From an uncultured Pelagibacteraceae bacterium (GTDB lineage Bacteria > Pseudomonadota > Alphaproteobacteria > Pelagibacterales > Pelagibacteraceae): a stretch of DNA of 64,000 bases. The notes beneath the pieces were generated by a model. It was not told where the DNA came from and did no database searches. It worked only from the letters and a program-made list of their open reading frames with translations. The stretch's first letter is position 1, and each line of letters begins with the position of its first letter. Location: the NCBI GenBank assembly GCA_902571055.1, contig CACGAM010000004.1, forward strand, positions 55,966-119,965, written 5' to 3'. Positions 41,955 to 51,736 of the stretch are shown piece by piece. The translations under genes and the position numbers were made by a program.

Positions 41955-44173
41955 TGTATAGATCTTTCTAGAATTTTTGAGTTGTAAACCTCAATAATAT
42001 CCTTTTTCTGAAAATCACTAAAATCCTTTAAGGTAATACCGCATTCGAGTCCAGCGGAAACTTGCTTGGCTTGGTTTTTTTCCCTAAAAATAGACCCTAT
42101 TTTACCATTAAACACTATACTGCCATCTCTAATGACTCTTGCACTAGAATCTTGTGTTATTTCACCCTCTAGGACCTTTGAACCAGCGACTTTACCTACT
42201 TTTGAAACTTTAAATATTTCAAGTATCTCAGCAGAACCTATTATTTTTTCCTCGACATCAGGTGTTAGCAAACCTGACATTTTATTTTTTATAAAATCAA
42301 TTACTTCATAAATTATATTATAAGAGTTGATAGATATTTTTTCTTGCTCAGCTAATTTTTTAGCTTCTTTTGTGGGTTTTACATTAAATGCTATTAATAT
42401 TGCACTTGAAGCTTTAGCTAATGTCACATCTGTTTCAGTTATCATGCCAATATCAGATAATATTATTTTTTGAGAAACCTCATCGTGTTTGATATTAGAT
42501 ATTGCATTTTTAATTGCTTCAGAAGATCCATGAACATCTGATTTAATTATAATATTTAACTCTTCTATTTTACTTTCTTTAAATACAAATTCTTTATTTA
42601 TTATAGATATAGGGCTTTTTCCCTCTTTATACTCTTGTAATCTTGCATCACTTATTGATTTAGCTTCTTTTTCATTTTTTAAAACAATGAAATCATCTCC
42701 AGCTTTAGCCGCTCCATTGATACCTAAAATTTCTACAGGAGTTGCTGGTAACGCTATGCCCACATTATCGCCTTTATCATTAACTATTGCTCTTACCTTG
42801 CCCCATTTTAGGCCACTGACAAAATAATCTCCTTTTTTTAATGTACCAGCTGTAACTATAGTGTTAACAACAGGTCCCCTTCCGGTGTCAATCTTTGACT
42901 CAAGAACAATTCCTTTTGCAGATTTTTCAAAATTGGTTTTTAGATCAAGCATCTCTGCTTGTAGAAGAACAGCTTCAATTAATTTATCTAAATTTTTCTG
43001 AGTTTTTGTTGATATATCGACCATTAGAGTATCGCCTGACATCTCCTCTGAAATTAATTCGTATTCAAGTAATTGATTTCTTACATTTGATGGATTTGAT
43101 TCTGGCAAGTCACATTTGTTAATCGCAACTACAATTGGTACCTTCGCAGCTTTAGCATGTTGAATTGACTCCACTGTTTGTGGTTTTACACCATCATCTG
43201 CTGCAACAACTAGAATTACTATATCAGTTAATTTTGAACCTCTGGCTCTCATTTCAGTAAAAGCTGCATGACCTGGTGTATCTATAAAGGTAATATTTTT
43301 ATTTTTATAGTTGATTTGATAAGCTCCAATATGTTGTGTTATGCCGCCGTATTCTCCATCAATAACTTTCGTATTTCTTAACGAATCTAAAACCGATGTT
43401 TTGCCGTGGTCAACATGTCCCATAACTGTTATTATTGGAGGTCTATTTTTCAGGTTTTCGTTTTTATCCTCTATAATTTTGTCAATAATCTCATCTGTTT
43501 TTTGTTCTCTTAAAGGTATATGTCCGAACTCTTTTACAAGATATTCAGCTGTATCCTCGTCTATTGTATGATTTATTGTAACTGTTAGACCAATACCTAA
43601 TAAATGTTTAATAATATTACTAGACTGCTCTGCCATTCTATTAGCAAGCTCTCTTATTGTTATTACCTTGGGAATTTTTATTTCCCTTTTAATGTGCTTG
43701 GTTTCATTTTTTAAATCTGGATTTTTTAATTCTCGATTTTCTTTTAATTTAGCTCTTCTAAGAGATGCTATACTTCTTGATCTTGAACCTATTTCTTCTT
43801 CACTTAATGCTCTAGATAGTGTTAGTTTAGTCTCTCTCTTATTTGTACTTAGTTTTCTCTTATTTGTATCCTTAAGGACAACCTCACCCTTAAGTCTTTT
43901 AGTTGCTCTTTGTTCGGCTAATTTTCTTTTATCGAAATCCGACTTAATATTTCTTTGATCAATAAATGAATTTTTAGTTGGTATATGTCTTTCTTGAGTT
44001 TTAAAATTATTATTACTTCTGTTTATTTTTTGATGAGAGGGTTTTCTTAATATTCTACCAGCTTTTCTCTCAATAAATACTGCATTTTTTGATTGCGATT
44101 TAGCCTGCTCTATACTGCTTAAAGTTTTTCTTGAAGAACCAGTGATCGATAATTTTAACTTTTTTTTTTCCAT
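41951..44173 (-). CDS. infB: translation initiation factor IF-2
   Basis: GTPase that places fMet-tRNA on the ribosome. A short basic N-terminal part (about 160 residues) is followed by the IF2-N segment (ITIRELANRMAEQSSNIIKHL), then the G domain with GHVDHGKTSVLDSL, DTPGHAAF and NKCD. Domains II-IV follow, ending in the fMet-tRNA-binding C2 part. At 740 aa it is shorter than most IF2s because the N-terminal extension is reduced. Ten bp gap to nusA; ylxR, usually between them, is missing. Confidence 0.96.
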   Translation of the reverse strand: MEKKKLKLSITGSSRKTLSSIEQAKSQSKNAVFIERKAGRILRKPSHQKINRSNNNFKTQERHIPTKNSFIDQRNIKSDFDKRKLAEQRATKRLKGEVVLKDTNKRKLSTNKRETKLTLSRALSEEEIGSRSRSIASLRRAKLKENRELKNPDLKNETKHIKREIKIPKVITIRELANRMAEQSSNIIKHLLGIGLTVTINHTIDEDTAEYLVKEFGHIPLREQKTDEIIDKIIEDKNENLKNRPPIITVMGHVDHGKTSVLDSLRNTKVIDGEYGGITQHIGAYQINYKNKNITFIDTPGHAAFTEMRARGSKLTDIVILVVAADDGVKPQTVESIQHAKAAKVPIVVAINKCDLPESNPSNVRNQLLEYELISEEMSGDTLMVDISTKTQKNLDKLIEAVLLQAEMLDLKTNFEKSAKGIVLESKIDTGRGPVVNTIVTAGTLKKGDYFVSGLKWGKVRAIVNDKGDNVGIALPATPVEILGINGAAKAGDDFIVLKNEKEAKSISDARLQEYKEGKSPISIINKEFVFKESKIEELNIIIKSDVHGSSEAIKNAISNIKHDEVSQKIILSDIGMITETDVTLAKASSAILIAFNVKPTKEAKKLAEQEKISINSYNIIYEVIDFIKNKMSGLLTPDVEEKIIGSAEILEIFKVSKVGKVAGSKVLEGEITQDSSARVIRDGSIVFNGKIGSIFREKNQAKQVSAGLECGITLKDFSDFQKKDIIEVYNSKILERSIQ

Positions 44174-44183
44174 TCCTCATGCC

Positions 44184-45737
44184 TCAAACTTTGTAAATTT
44201 TATCTCTTGCTGACATTATTAAATCGTCAGCTTCTTTCTTTGACAAAGCAAAATCTTCTAAATATCCTCTTATTTTAACTTTTTCACCTTTAATTTCGTC
44301 TAAACTACCAGTCAGTTCATCTGATGCCAAGTCAGCAAAATCACTCAATTTTAAAATATTTTGTTCTCCTAATGTAACTAACATCCCTGGAGTTAGTCCT
44401 TTATGGTTTATCAGGTCGTTCTCCAAACCTAAATCTTTAATTTTCTTTGATATTTCTTCTAGATCTTTTTGGTGATATTCTTTTGCTCTATCTATTAACT
44501 CTTTAGCTGTTTCATTCTCTATTCCCTCAATTTTTGAAAGCTGTTCCTCTGTTGTGTCCTTTATTTCATCTATAGTTGAAAAACCCTCTGCAACAAGTAA
44601 TTGACCTAATGTTTCGTCTAACTCTAAATTTTTTATCAAATTTTCAGTTTTTTCTTTAAAGTCTATTTGTCTTCTCTCAGAGTCCTCTTGATCGGTCATT
44701 ATATTTATTTCATAATTAAGAAGTTTAGTTGCAAGTCTTACATTTTGACCCCTACGTCCAATCGCTTTGCTTAAGTTTTCCTCCGTTAAAATGACATCTA
44801 GTTTTTTATTTTGTTGATCAACATTTACTCTTAACACTTCTGCTGGAGACAGTGCGTTAGCTACTACAATTGCAGGATCCTCAGACCAATTTACAATATC
44901 AATTTTTTCACCCTGAAGCTCGTTTACAACAGCTTGTACTCTGCTACCTCTCATACCTACGCAAGCTCCGACCGGATCTAATGATGTGTCTATTGCTTTT
45001 ACACATATTTTAGCTCTACTCCCAGGATCTCGTGAAGAAGATTTTATTTCTATGAGTCCATCGTATATTTCTGGGACCTCTTGAATAAATAGTTTTTCCA
45101 TAAACTTATGATTTGCTCTAGAAAGAAATATTTGCTGCCCTCTCTGTTCTCTTCTTACATCTAAGCAATACGATTTAACTCTGTCTCCTGCTTTAATATT
45201 TTCTCTAGGTATCATCTCGCTTTTTTGAATTATTGCTTCAGTGCCACCTAGATCTACAATCACGTTTCCAAACTCCAACCTTTTTACTATACCGCTCAAT
45301 ATAGTATCTTTTTTATCTTTAAAGTCGTTATACTGTCTTTCTCTTTCTGCTTCTCTAACGCTAAATGTGATCACTTGTTTTGCAGTTTGGGCAGCAATTC
45401 TTCCAAAATCAAATGATGGCAATGGTTGAAGTATTTCATCACCAATTTTCTTTTCCTCATTATCTTTATTAATTGAAATAGCTTCATTCAATCCTATCTC
45501 CAAATTTAAGTTCATAGGTTTTTCTACAATTTTTAATTTTCTAAAAATTCCAATATCCCCATTGTCTCTATTAATTTGAACAGTTATTTCATTTTCTGAC
45601 CCGAACTTTGATTTAGCAGCTTTTGCTATACCATTTTCCATTGAATCGATTATTAATTCTTTATCAATAGATTTCTCTAAGGCTACAGCCTCAGCTATCC
45701 TTAACAATTCTAATTTATCTGCTCTTCTATTTAACAT
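44184..45737 (-). CDS. nusA: transcription termination/antitermination factor NusA
   Basis: RNA polymerase-binding factor that promotes pausing and intrinsic termination. N-terminal domain (LELLRIAEAVALEKSIDKELI), S1 domain (ILSGIVKRLEFGNVIVDLGGTEA), KH1/KH2 domains (GACVGMRGSRVQAVVNELQ and KAIGRRGQNVRLATKLL), then two acidic repeats (about 370-510). The track extends to a GTG at 45770 that lies beyond the terminator hairpin, so I use the ATG at 45737 (MLNRRADKLELL), 517 aa. rimP, normally upstream, is absent. An intrinsic terminator lies in its leader. Confidence 0.95.
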   Translation of the reverse strand: MLNRRADKLELLRIAEAVALEKSIDKELIIDSMENGIAKAAKSKFGSENEITVQINRDNGDIGIFRKLKIVEKPMNLNLEIGLNEAISINKDNEEKKIGDEILQPLPSFDFGRIAAQTAKQVITFSVREAERERQYNDFKDKKDTILSGIVKRLEFGNVIVDLGGTEAIIQKSEMIPRENIKAGDRVKSYCLDVRREQRGQQIFLSRANHKFMEKLFIQEVPEIYDGLIEIKSSSRDPGSRAKICVKAIDTSLDPVGACVGMRGSRVQAVVNELQGEKIDIVNWSEDPAIVVANALSPAEVLRVNVDQQNKKLDVILTEENLSKAIGRRGQNVRLATKLLNYEINIMTDQEDSERRQIDFKEKTENLIKNLELDETLGQLLVAEGFSTIDEIKDTTEEQLSKIEGIENETAKELIDRAKEYHQKDLEEISKKIKDLGLENDLINHKGLTPGMLVTLGEQNILKLSDFADLASDELTGSLDEIKGEKVKIRGYLEDFALSKKEADDLIMSARDKIYKV

Positions 45738-45746
45738 TTTATTACC

Positions 45747-45770
45747 AAAAAAAAATGGGCCGAAGCCCAC
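45747..45770 (-). terminator. intrinsic terminator in the nusA leader (UUCG tetraloop)
   Basis: On the minus strand TGGGC-TTCG-GCCCA (45756-45769) is followed by nine T residues (45747-45755). The stem is GC-rich in an AT-rich genome and has the very stable UUCG loop. It ends 9 bases before the nusA ATG, so it can end the metK transcript or act as an attenuator for nusA. Confidence 0.88.
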
Positions 45771-45795
45771 TTTCAGATTTCAACGATGTAACAGA

Positions 45796-45823
45796 AATAT
45801 AGATAATTTTTTTAATTATTCAA
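45796..45823 (-). promoter_or_regulatory. predicted promoter between metK and the nusA terminator
   Basis: TTGAAT (45818-45823), 16 bases, TATATT (45796-45801) on the minus strand. If used, transcription starts near 45789 and the terminator lies 20-40 nt into the leader, so nusA would be under attenuation. AT-rich look-alikes are common, so this needs a 5' end map. Confidence 0.4.
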
Positions 45824-45829
45824 TATATA

Positions 45830-46993
45830 TTACTTATTAAAAATATTAGATTTATCAGTCTTTTCCCAAGAAAATGAGCCATCTGACTCGGTATCTCTTC
45901 CGAAATGACCGTAAGCTGCTGTTTTCTGATAAATTGGTTTATTTAAACCTAGCATTTCCCTTATTCCTCGCGGACTTAAATCAAAATTCTCATTAATTAA
46001 TTTTTCTACATACCTATTCTTATCTTCATCATTGTCAAAAAGATCAACATAAATTGAAAGAGGTTTAGAAACACCAATAGCATAAGCAAGCTGTATCAAA
46101 CATCTTTTTGCTATTTTTGATGCAACTACATTTTTTGCAAGGTATCTTGAAGCATAAGCTGCAGATCTATCTACTTTTGTTGGATCTTTTCCTGAAAAAG
46201 CTCCTCCACCGTGCGGTGCTGCTCCGCCATAGGTATCAACAATTATTTTTCTGCCAGTTAGTCCACTGTCTCCATCTGGTCCACCTATAACAAAATTTCC
46301 AGTCGGGTTTACATAAATTTCTTCTTCTTTTAATTCTCCTAATAAATTTTTGGGAATAGATTTTTCAATATAAGGTTTTACAAGCTCTCTTACTTTTTTT
46401 TGATCTACATCCTCTGAATGTTGCGTTGAAATTACAACAGATTTAACCGCTGCTGGAATTCCATCTCTATATTCAATTGTTATTTGACTTTTTGAATCTG
46501 GTTCAATATTTTTTAATTTTCCAGATTTTCTATCTTCTGCCATAAGTCTTAATATTTTATGTGAATAATGAATCGGTGCGGGCATTAATACATCTGTTTC
46601 ATCGCATGCATAACCAAACATAATACCTTGATCTCCTGCTCCTTCATCTTTATTTCCGGATGAATCAACTCCCATTGCTATATCCGATGACTGTGCGTGA
46701 AGATGACTCTCTATTTTTGTTTGCTCCTTCCAACTAAATCCATCCTGGTCGTAACCAATATCTTTTATACATTCTCTAACATTATGAATGAGTTCATCAT
46801 TATTTATTTTTGGACCTCTAACTTCACCAGCTAACACAACTTTATTTGTAGTTGTCAATGTTTCACACGCTACTCTTGACTGAGGCTCTTTTGATAAAAA
46901 CGAGTCTACCACCATATCTGAAATTCTATCGCAAACTTTGTCTGGATGACCTTCGGATACTGACTCACTAGTAAATAGGTAGTTTTTTTTCAT
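45830..46993 (-). CDS. metK: S-adenosylmethionine synthase
   Basis: Makes SAM from methionine and ATP. Motifs: [20 protein letters not shown] at the N-terminus, [16 protein letters not shown], and the P-loop-like [19 protein letters not shown]. Length 387 is normal. It starts on the lnt stop (TAATG) and is the last gene of the tsaB-metK operon. No SAM riboswitch is possible upstream because lnt overlaps the start. Confidence 0.97.
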   Translation of the reverse strand: MKKNYLFTSESVSEGHPDKVCDRISDMVVDSFLSKEPQSRVACETLTTTNKVVLAGEVRGPKINNDELIHNVRECIKDIGYDQDGFSWKEQTKIESHLHAQSSDIAMGVDSSGNKDEGAGDQGIMFGYACDETDVLMPAPIHYSHKILRLMAEDRKSGKLKNIEPDSKSQITIEYRDGIPAAVKSVVISTQHSEDVDQKKVRELVKPYIEKSIPKNLLGELKEEEIYVNPTGNFVIGGPDGDSGLTGRKIIVDTYGGAAPHGGGAFSGKDPTKVDRSAAYASRYLAKNVVASKIAKRCLIQLAYAIGVSKPLSIYVDLFDNDEDKNRYVEKLINENFDLSPRGIREMLGLNKPIYQKTAAYGHFGRDTESDGSFSWEKTDKSNIFNK

Positions 46994-48531
46994 TATAGGT
47001 CCTTTCTTTTTAAAAAAAAAGCAAACGTAATATAAATTAAAAGAAAATAAAAGAAGATCTTGTTACCTTGCTTGGAGAAAATAGTTTCTTTGATAAATTT
47101 AACATTTTTAACTTCTATAACACCACTTTTAGTTGATTTTATTTTTTCCTCAATTTTACCAATAGGATTTATATGAGCAGATATACCGTTATTAGATGAT
47201 CTATATAAGTTTTTACCTTCCTCAATAGCTCTGAATATTGAATGAGAAAAATGTTGTTCGGGACCTATGCTAGAACCAAACCAACCATCCTCTGAAATAT
47301 TTATTATGTAATCAAAATCTTTAGATTGTTTATTCAAATTACCAGTATAGATTATTTCATAACAAATTAAGGGCAAAAATTTATATTTTCCAACACTTAT
47401 AAATTCTCTTTCTAAAGAATCCGAGAAAGAGTTATATCCTTGGGTTATTTTTTTTAAACCTAATTTACTTAAAAAATTTTCAAAAGGTAAGAATTCGCCA
47501 AAAGGTACTAGATTGTTTTTATCGTACTTTGCAAGTACATTTAGCTGATTATTCAATAAGACCATAGAGTTAAATATTCTAAAATTATCAGTTCTGTTTA
47601 TGCCTAATATTATTTTATGATTTTTTGAAAAATTTTTAAAAAAAATTTTTTTGTAGTTATTTAAATCTTCTAAATATATACCAGACAATATTCCCTCAGG
47701 AAAAATAAATAGTGTTTTTATATTTGTATCTGGACGACTAATTTTTATTATTTCATAAATTTTATTTATTGGACTTTCATTAGAAAAATACCTGTTTAAC
47801 TGTATTTTTGGAGAGACAATAACAATTTTTGACTCTAATACTTGAGTCTTCACCTGCGAAAATTTTTCTATTCTTTTAAATCCATATATATTATTTGTAA
47901 CTACAGCAATAAATATAGCAAGGAAAAGTAAAATCTTTATTTTTATTTTGATTCTAAAAAATATTAATGATGGAAAGACAAATAAAGTAATAGCAAGTAA
48001 ATTTAAGGAGTAGGTGCCTATTTGTGACAAAATTTGAATGGAATATGTTAACTCTGATAGACTAAAAGCAGTTAGGTTCCATGGAAAGCCTGTTAAAATT
48101 GTTCCTCTTAAATATTCGAAAAACGATATGACGCTAGCAAAATATAAAATTGATGAAAAATTATAATTAAGCCTAAAAAATGATAGAACTAGAAAAGCTA
48201 TACCATAGAAAATTGAGAGAAATAAAGGTATCAGAATTAGAGATACTGGTATCAAAAATTTAAAAGTATCATCAAATTTCAAAGAATTAGATATCCAATA
48301 TAAATTTGAAAAAAAATAACCAAAACCAAATAATAATCCCAAGATAAATAAATATTTTTTATTACCATTTAGAAAATTACAAAAAATAAATAGTAAGGAG
48401 TAAACAAAAAAATTTATAAAGAAGTGATTATAAGGTGGTAGTGTAAATGATGAGAAAACACCCAGCAAAATACTGAAAACAAAAATAAGGTATTTATTTT
48501 TTTTTATTTTATCTTTAATTTGTACTTTCAA
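46993..48531 (-). CDS. lnt: apolipoprotein N-acyltransferase
   Basis: Adds the third acyl chain to lipoproteins in the inner membrane. Six to seven helices fill residues about 13-215, then a nitrilase-type domain with catalytic Glu ([11 protein letters not shown]), Lys ([20 protein letters not shown]) and Cys ([11 protein letters not shown]). Length 512 is normal. Overlaps ybeY by 17 bases and metK by one. Confidence 0.92.
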   Translation of the reverse strand: MKVQIKDKIKKNKYLIFVFSILLGVFSSFTLPPYNHFFINFFVYSLLFIFCNFLNGNKKYLFILGLLFGFGYFFSNLYWISNSLKFDDTFKFLIPVSLILIPLFLSIFYGIAFLVLSFFRLNYNFSSILYFASVISFFEYLRGTILTGFPWNLTAFSLSELTYSIQILSQIGTYSLNLLAITLFVFPSLIFFRIKIKIKILLFLAIFIAVVTNNIYGFKRIEKFSQVKTQVLESKIVIVSPKIQLNRYFSNESPINKIYEIIKISRPDTNIKTLFIFPEGILSGIYLEDLNNYKKIFFKNFSKNHKIILGINRTDNFRIFNSMVLLNNQLNVLAKYDKNNLVPFGEFLPFENFLSKLGLKKITQGYNSFSDSLEREFISVGKYKFLPLICYEIIYTGNLNKQSKDFDYIINISEDGWFGSSIGPEQHFSHSIFRAIEEGKNLYRSSNNGISAHINPIGKIEEKIKSTKSGVIEVKNVKFIKETIFSKQGNKIFFYFLLIYITFAFFLKRKDL

Positions 48532-48961
48532 TGTAATTTAATATTTTTTTTTCTAGTTTATGCATTTTTTCATATTCTCTAATTTTTTTATGATCATATC
48601 CAAGTAGGTGAAGATAGCCGTGAACCCACATCTTATCAAACTCATAGTTAAAATTAGACTTTTTTGAGCGCTTATTCACTATCTCATAACTAATAGCAAT
48701 ATCGCCTAAATATCCTATTTTTTTTTTTATAATATTTATAGGAAATGAAAGAACATCAGTAGGTTTATTTTTTTTTCTAAATCTTAAATTTAATTGTCTC
48801 ATTTTTTCACTATTAGTTAAAAATATTGAAATTTCTTGTGAGTTATAGGTTATTGTAAATTTTTTTAATAATTTGTTAAATTTTTTTTTTAAGTAATAGT
48901 CGGGACGCTTAATTTTTTTTTTCCAAATAATTTTATCTAAAATAACATTGACTTTTATCAT
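48515..48961 (-). CDS. ybeY: endoribonuclease YbeY
   Basis: Zn-dependent RNase for 16S rRNA 3' maturation and quality control. The metal-binding motif HGYLHLLGYDHKKIREYEKMH contains the three His, and LRFRKKNKPTDVLSFP is the second signature. The N-terminus is very basic (IIWKKKIKRPDYYLKKKFNKL). Length 148. Overlaps phoH by four bases and lnt by 17. Confidence 0.93.
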   Translation of the reverse strand: MIKVNVILDKIIWKKKIKRPDYYLKKKFNKLLKKFTITYNSQEISIFLTNSEKMRQLNLRFRKKNKPTDVLSFPINIIKKKIGYLGDIAISYEIVNKRSKKSNFNYEFDKMWVHGYLHLLGYDHKKIREYEKMHKLEKKILNYIESTN

Positions 48962-49962
48962 CCATTATCTTTGTCTTTGTTGTAAGCTTTGACTATTTTA
49001 GATACTAAAGGATGCCTTACAACATCTTTGTGATCAAAATCAATAGTTGAAATTTCATTAATACCTCCGAGGATTTTTTTTGATCTTTCTAATCCAGATA
49101 AAGATTTGTTAGGCAAATCTATTTGGGATGGATCGCCGTTAATAACTAGCTTAGAATTTTCACCAATTCTAGTTAAAAACATTTTAATTTGTGTATCAGT
49201 AGCATTTTGCGCCTCGTCTAATATAGCAAAAGAATTTTTTAAAGTTCTTCCTCTCATGAAGGCTAATGGTGCTATTTCTATATCTCCAATTTCAATTTTT
49301 TTCTGTATTTTTTCATAATCCAAAAGATCGTATAATGAATCGTATAATGGTCGAAGATATGGATCAACTTTTTCTCTCATATCACCAGGTAGAAATCCAA
49401 GCCTTTCTCCCGCTTCAACTGCGGGTCGGGAAAGTATTATTCTTTCAATTTTTTTTTCAAGGAGCATTGTGAGAGCAACTGCTACTGCAAGAAAAGTTTT
49501 CCCTGTTCCAGCAGGTCCTGCTGAAATAATTATATCTTTCTCATTTAAAGCTCTCACATAGTTTTTCTGTTTTTCAGATCTTGGAATTACTGATTTTTTT
49601 GGTGTCTTAATAATATAATCAATTTTACTTAATTTTGTTTTATTTTCACTAATCATAAATTTAGTAATGGATGAATGTACATCTTTTTTTTCTATTGATC
49701 CATTTATTAAAAATTGTTCAGACAAAAAAATAATGGCATTCTTAATTAATTCATTTTTTTTTGAACTTCCTTTAACGGATATAGAATTTCCCCTTGTATA
49801 AATACTACTTTGAGTAATATTCTCTAATTCTTTAATATTGCTGTTAAACTCACCTACTACACCTGATAACAATTCGTTACTATTGAAAATTATACTAAGA
49901 GTATCATTGTCAGAATAAACTACTTTGACATTTGATTTAATATTTTGAATTATATTTTTCAA
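48958..49962 (-). CDS. PhoH-like ATPase
   Basis: P-loop ATPase with an N-terminal KH-like segment (about 1-95) and an ATPase domain: Walker A SAGPAGTGKTFLAVAVAL, the RPAVEAGERLGFLPGDMREKVDPY segment, and Walker B FAILDEAQNAT. The family is linked to ybeY and thought to act in RNA metabolism. Length 334. It follows miaB directly without a gap. Confidence 0.92.
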   Translation of the reverse strand: MKNIIQNIKSNVKVVYSDNDTLSIIFNSNELLSGVVGEFNSNIKELENITQSSIYTRGNSISVKGSSKKNELIKNAIIFLSEQFLINGSIEKKDVHSSITKFMISENKTKLSKIDYIIKTPKKSVIPRSEKQKNYVRALNEKDIIISAGPAGTGKTFLAVAVALTMLLEKKIERIILSRPAVEAGERLGFLPGDMREKVDPYLRPLYDSLYDLLDYEKIQKKIEIGDIEIAPLAFMRGRTLKNSFAILDEAQNATDTQIKMFLTRIGENSKLVINGDPSQIDLPNKSLSGLERSKKILGGINEISTIDFDHKDVVRHPLVSKIVKAYNKDKDNG

Positions 49963-51297
49963 TTATGCAGCTTTATATTTTAAATTTGTTATTTTTCCAA
50001 ATAATGTATTTTGGTTGTACTTATAAATATGAACATTAACTAGCTTACCTATGTGTTCGTCTTTTCCCTCAATTATTACAGAATTCAAATACTTATTTCT
50101 CCCAAACAGTTTATTTTGGGATTTTATTTTATTTTCAACTAAAACATTTATATTCTTTTTTAGCAGACTTTTGTTTGTATTAATTTGATGAGTGAATAAA
50201 ATTTTTTGTATTTTTTCTAATCTATCTTTTGATATAGCTTTATCTACTAAATTTAAATCTGCAGCCCTAGTTCCAGGTCTTGGACTGAAAATAAAAGAAA
50301 AGGAGTTTATAAATTTTATTTTTTCAACCAAGAGAAGTGTTTCTTCAAAATCTTTATCCTCTTCACCAGGATAACCAATTATAAAATCACTTGAAAATTT
50401 TATTTCATCATTGATTTTAATTATTTTTTCATATTTTTCTAAATATTGTTCAACAGTATGTTTTCTATTCATAAAATTTAAAATTTTATTTGATCCACTT
50501 TGGATTGGTAAATGTACAAATGGCATTAATTTATTACAATTTTTATAGCAATCAATTAAATCGTCCGTCATATCTAATGGATGAGAGGTTGTATATCTTA
50601 CTCTTTCCAACTCTGTATATGTTTCAAGTTTTTTGATTAAGTCAGACAATCTAAATTCTTTAGATTTATTTTTATAGGAATAAGCATTTACGTTTTGTCC
50701 TAGTAGCGTAATTTCTTTTACTCCATTCTCTATTAGCTGTTCTGCTTCGCTAATTATTTTGTCAAAAGGTCTAGAATATTCTGGTCCTCTTGTAAAAGGT
50801 ACAACACAAAAATGACAGAATTTATCACATCCCTCTTGTATTGTTAGAAAAGATGAAACTTTATTACTATCATTTTTGATTGTATCAAAATGTTTAAACT
50901 TTTCTATAGTATCAATTTCCGTTTCTTCTAACTGATTTGACTTAACATGTTTTTTTACCAAATCATTAATTTTGTGATAAGCTTGAGGTCCAATTACTAT
51001 ATCAATGTAAGGTTCTCTTTTAAACATCTCCTCATTTTCGGCTTGAGCAACACATCCAGCAATTACTACTATCGGTTTCTTTTTATTCCTAAAGATTTTT
51101 CGTACTCTTCCAACTTCGTGATATACTTTTTCTTTAGCCTTATCTCTAATATGGCAGGTATTTAAAACATAACAGTCTGCATCAATTTGATTATCTGTTT
51201 TTTCAAAATTAATATTTTTTAAAGAGTCATAAATTCTGTTGGAGTCATATTCGTTCATTTGACAACCAAATGTCTTAATATAAATTTTTTTTTTCAT
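49963..51297 (-). CDS. miaB: tRNA-2-methylthio-N6-isopentenyladenosine synthase
   Basis: Radical-SAM methylthiotransferase for A37 of certain tRNAs. The UPF0004 N-terminal domain has cluster cysteines in KTFGCQMNEYDSNRIYD, LNTCHIRDKAKEK and IAGCVAQAE. The radical SAM motif is EGCDKFCHFCVVP, and a C-terminal TRAM domain (about 380-440) is present. Length 444 is normal. Five bp after the fur-family gene. Confidence 0.94.
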   Translation of the reverse strand: MKKKIYIKTFGCQMNEYDSNRIYDSLKNINFEKTDNQIDADCYVLNTCHIRDKAKEKVYHEVGRVRKIFRNKKKPIVVIAGCVAQAENEEMFKREPYIDIVIGPQAYHKINDLVKKHVKSNQLEETEIDTIEKFKHFDTIKNDSNKVSSFLTIQEGCDKFCHFCVVPFTRGPEYSRPFDKIISEAEQLIENGVKEITLLGQNVNAYSYKNKSKEFRLSDLIKKLETYTELERVRYTTSHPLDMTDDLIDCYKNCNKLMPFVHLPIQSGSNKILNFMNRKHTVEQYLEKYEKIIKINDEIKFSSDFIIGYPGEEDKDFEETLLLVEKIKFINSFSFIFSPRPGTRAADLNLVDKAISKDRLEKIQKILFTHQINTNKSLLKKNINVLVENKIKSQNKLFGRNKYLNSVIIEGKDEHIGKLVNVHIYKYNQNTLFGKITNLKYKAA

Positions 51298-51302
51298 TTA
51301 AA

Positions 51303-51728
51303 TTATTTTTTTTTAACGCCGTATAGCTCAAGCTTATGATCAATTAAATCATAGCCATACTTTTCTGCAATTTTTTTTTGTAGGTTATGAATATCGTTAT
51401 CGCTGAACTCAATTATATGTCCAGTCTTTACATCAATTAAATGATCATGGTGACTTTCTCTAATCTCCTCATATCTAGCTTTACCGCCTTTAAAATCGTG
51501 TTTAGTTAGGATACCAGCTTCCTCGAAGATTTTTACGGTTCTATAGACTGTTGCAATACTTATTTTTGGATCAATTTTTGATACCCTATTATATAATTCA
51601 TCTACATCTGGATGATCGGCCTCTCCATATGTTTCTTTAGACTCCGACATTACTCTCGCTATAACTCTACGTTGATCCGTTAATTTAATTCCTTTAGATA
51701 TGCATTTATCCTCAATTGTGTCTGACAT
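51303..51728 (-). CDS. fur: Fur-family metal regulator (Fur/Mur)
   Basis: Repressor with winged-helix DNA-binding part (GIKLTDQRRVIARVM, then SIATVYRTVKIFEEAGIL) and the metal-binding ESHHDHLIDVKTGHIIEF. In Alphaproteobacteria this position in the miaB operon belongs to Fur, which in many members responds to manganese (Mur); specificity is not decided from sequence. Length 141. Distinct from Irr at 35.9 kb. Confidence 0.88.
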   Translation of the reverse strand: MSDTIEDKCISKGIKLTDQRRVIARVMSESKETYGEADHPDVDELYNRVSKIDPKISIATVYRTVKIFEEAGILTKHDFKGGKARYEEIRESHHDHLIDVKTGHIIEFSDNDIHNLQKKIAEKYGYDLIDHKLELYGVKKK

Positions 51729-51736
51729 ATAATTAT

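Noticed and set aside
43341-43958. Plus-strand ORFs inside infB and nusA
   Set aside because: Shadow frames of long conserved genes with all family motifs.
46900-47030. SAM riboswitch upstream of metK
   Set aside because: metK start overlaps the lnt stop; no leader exists to hold one.
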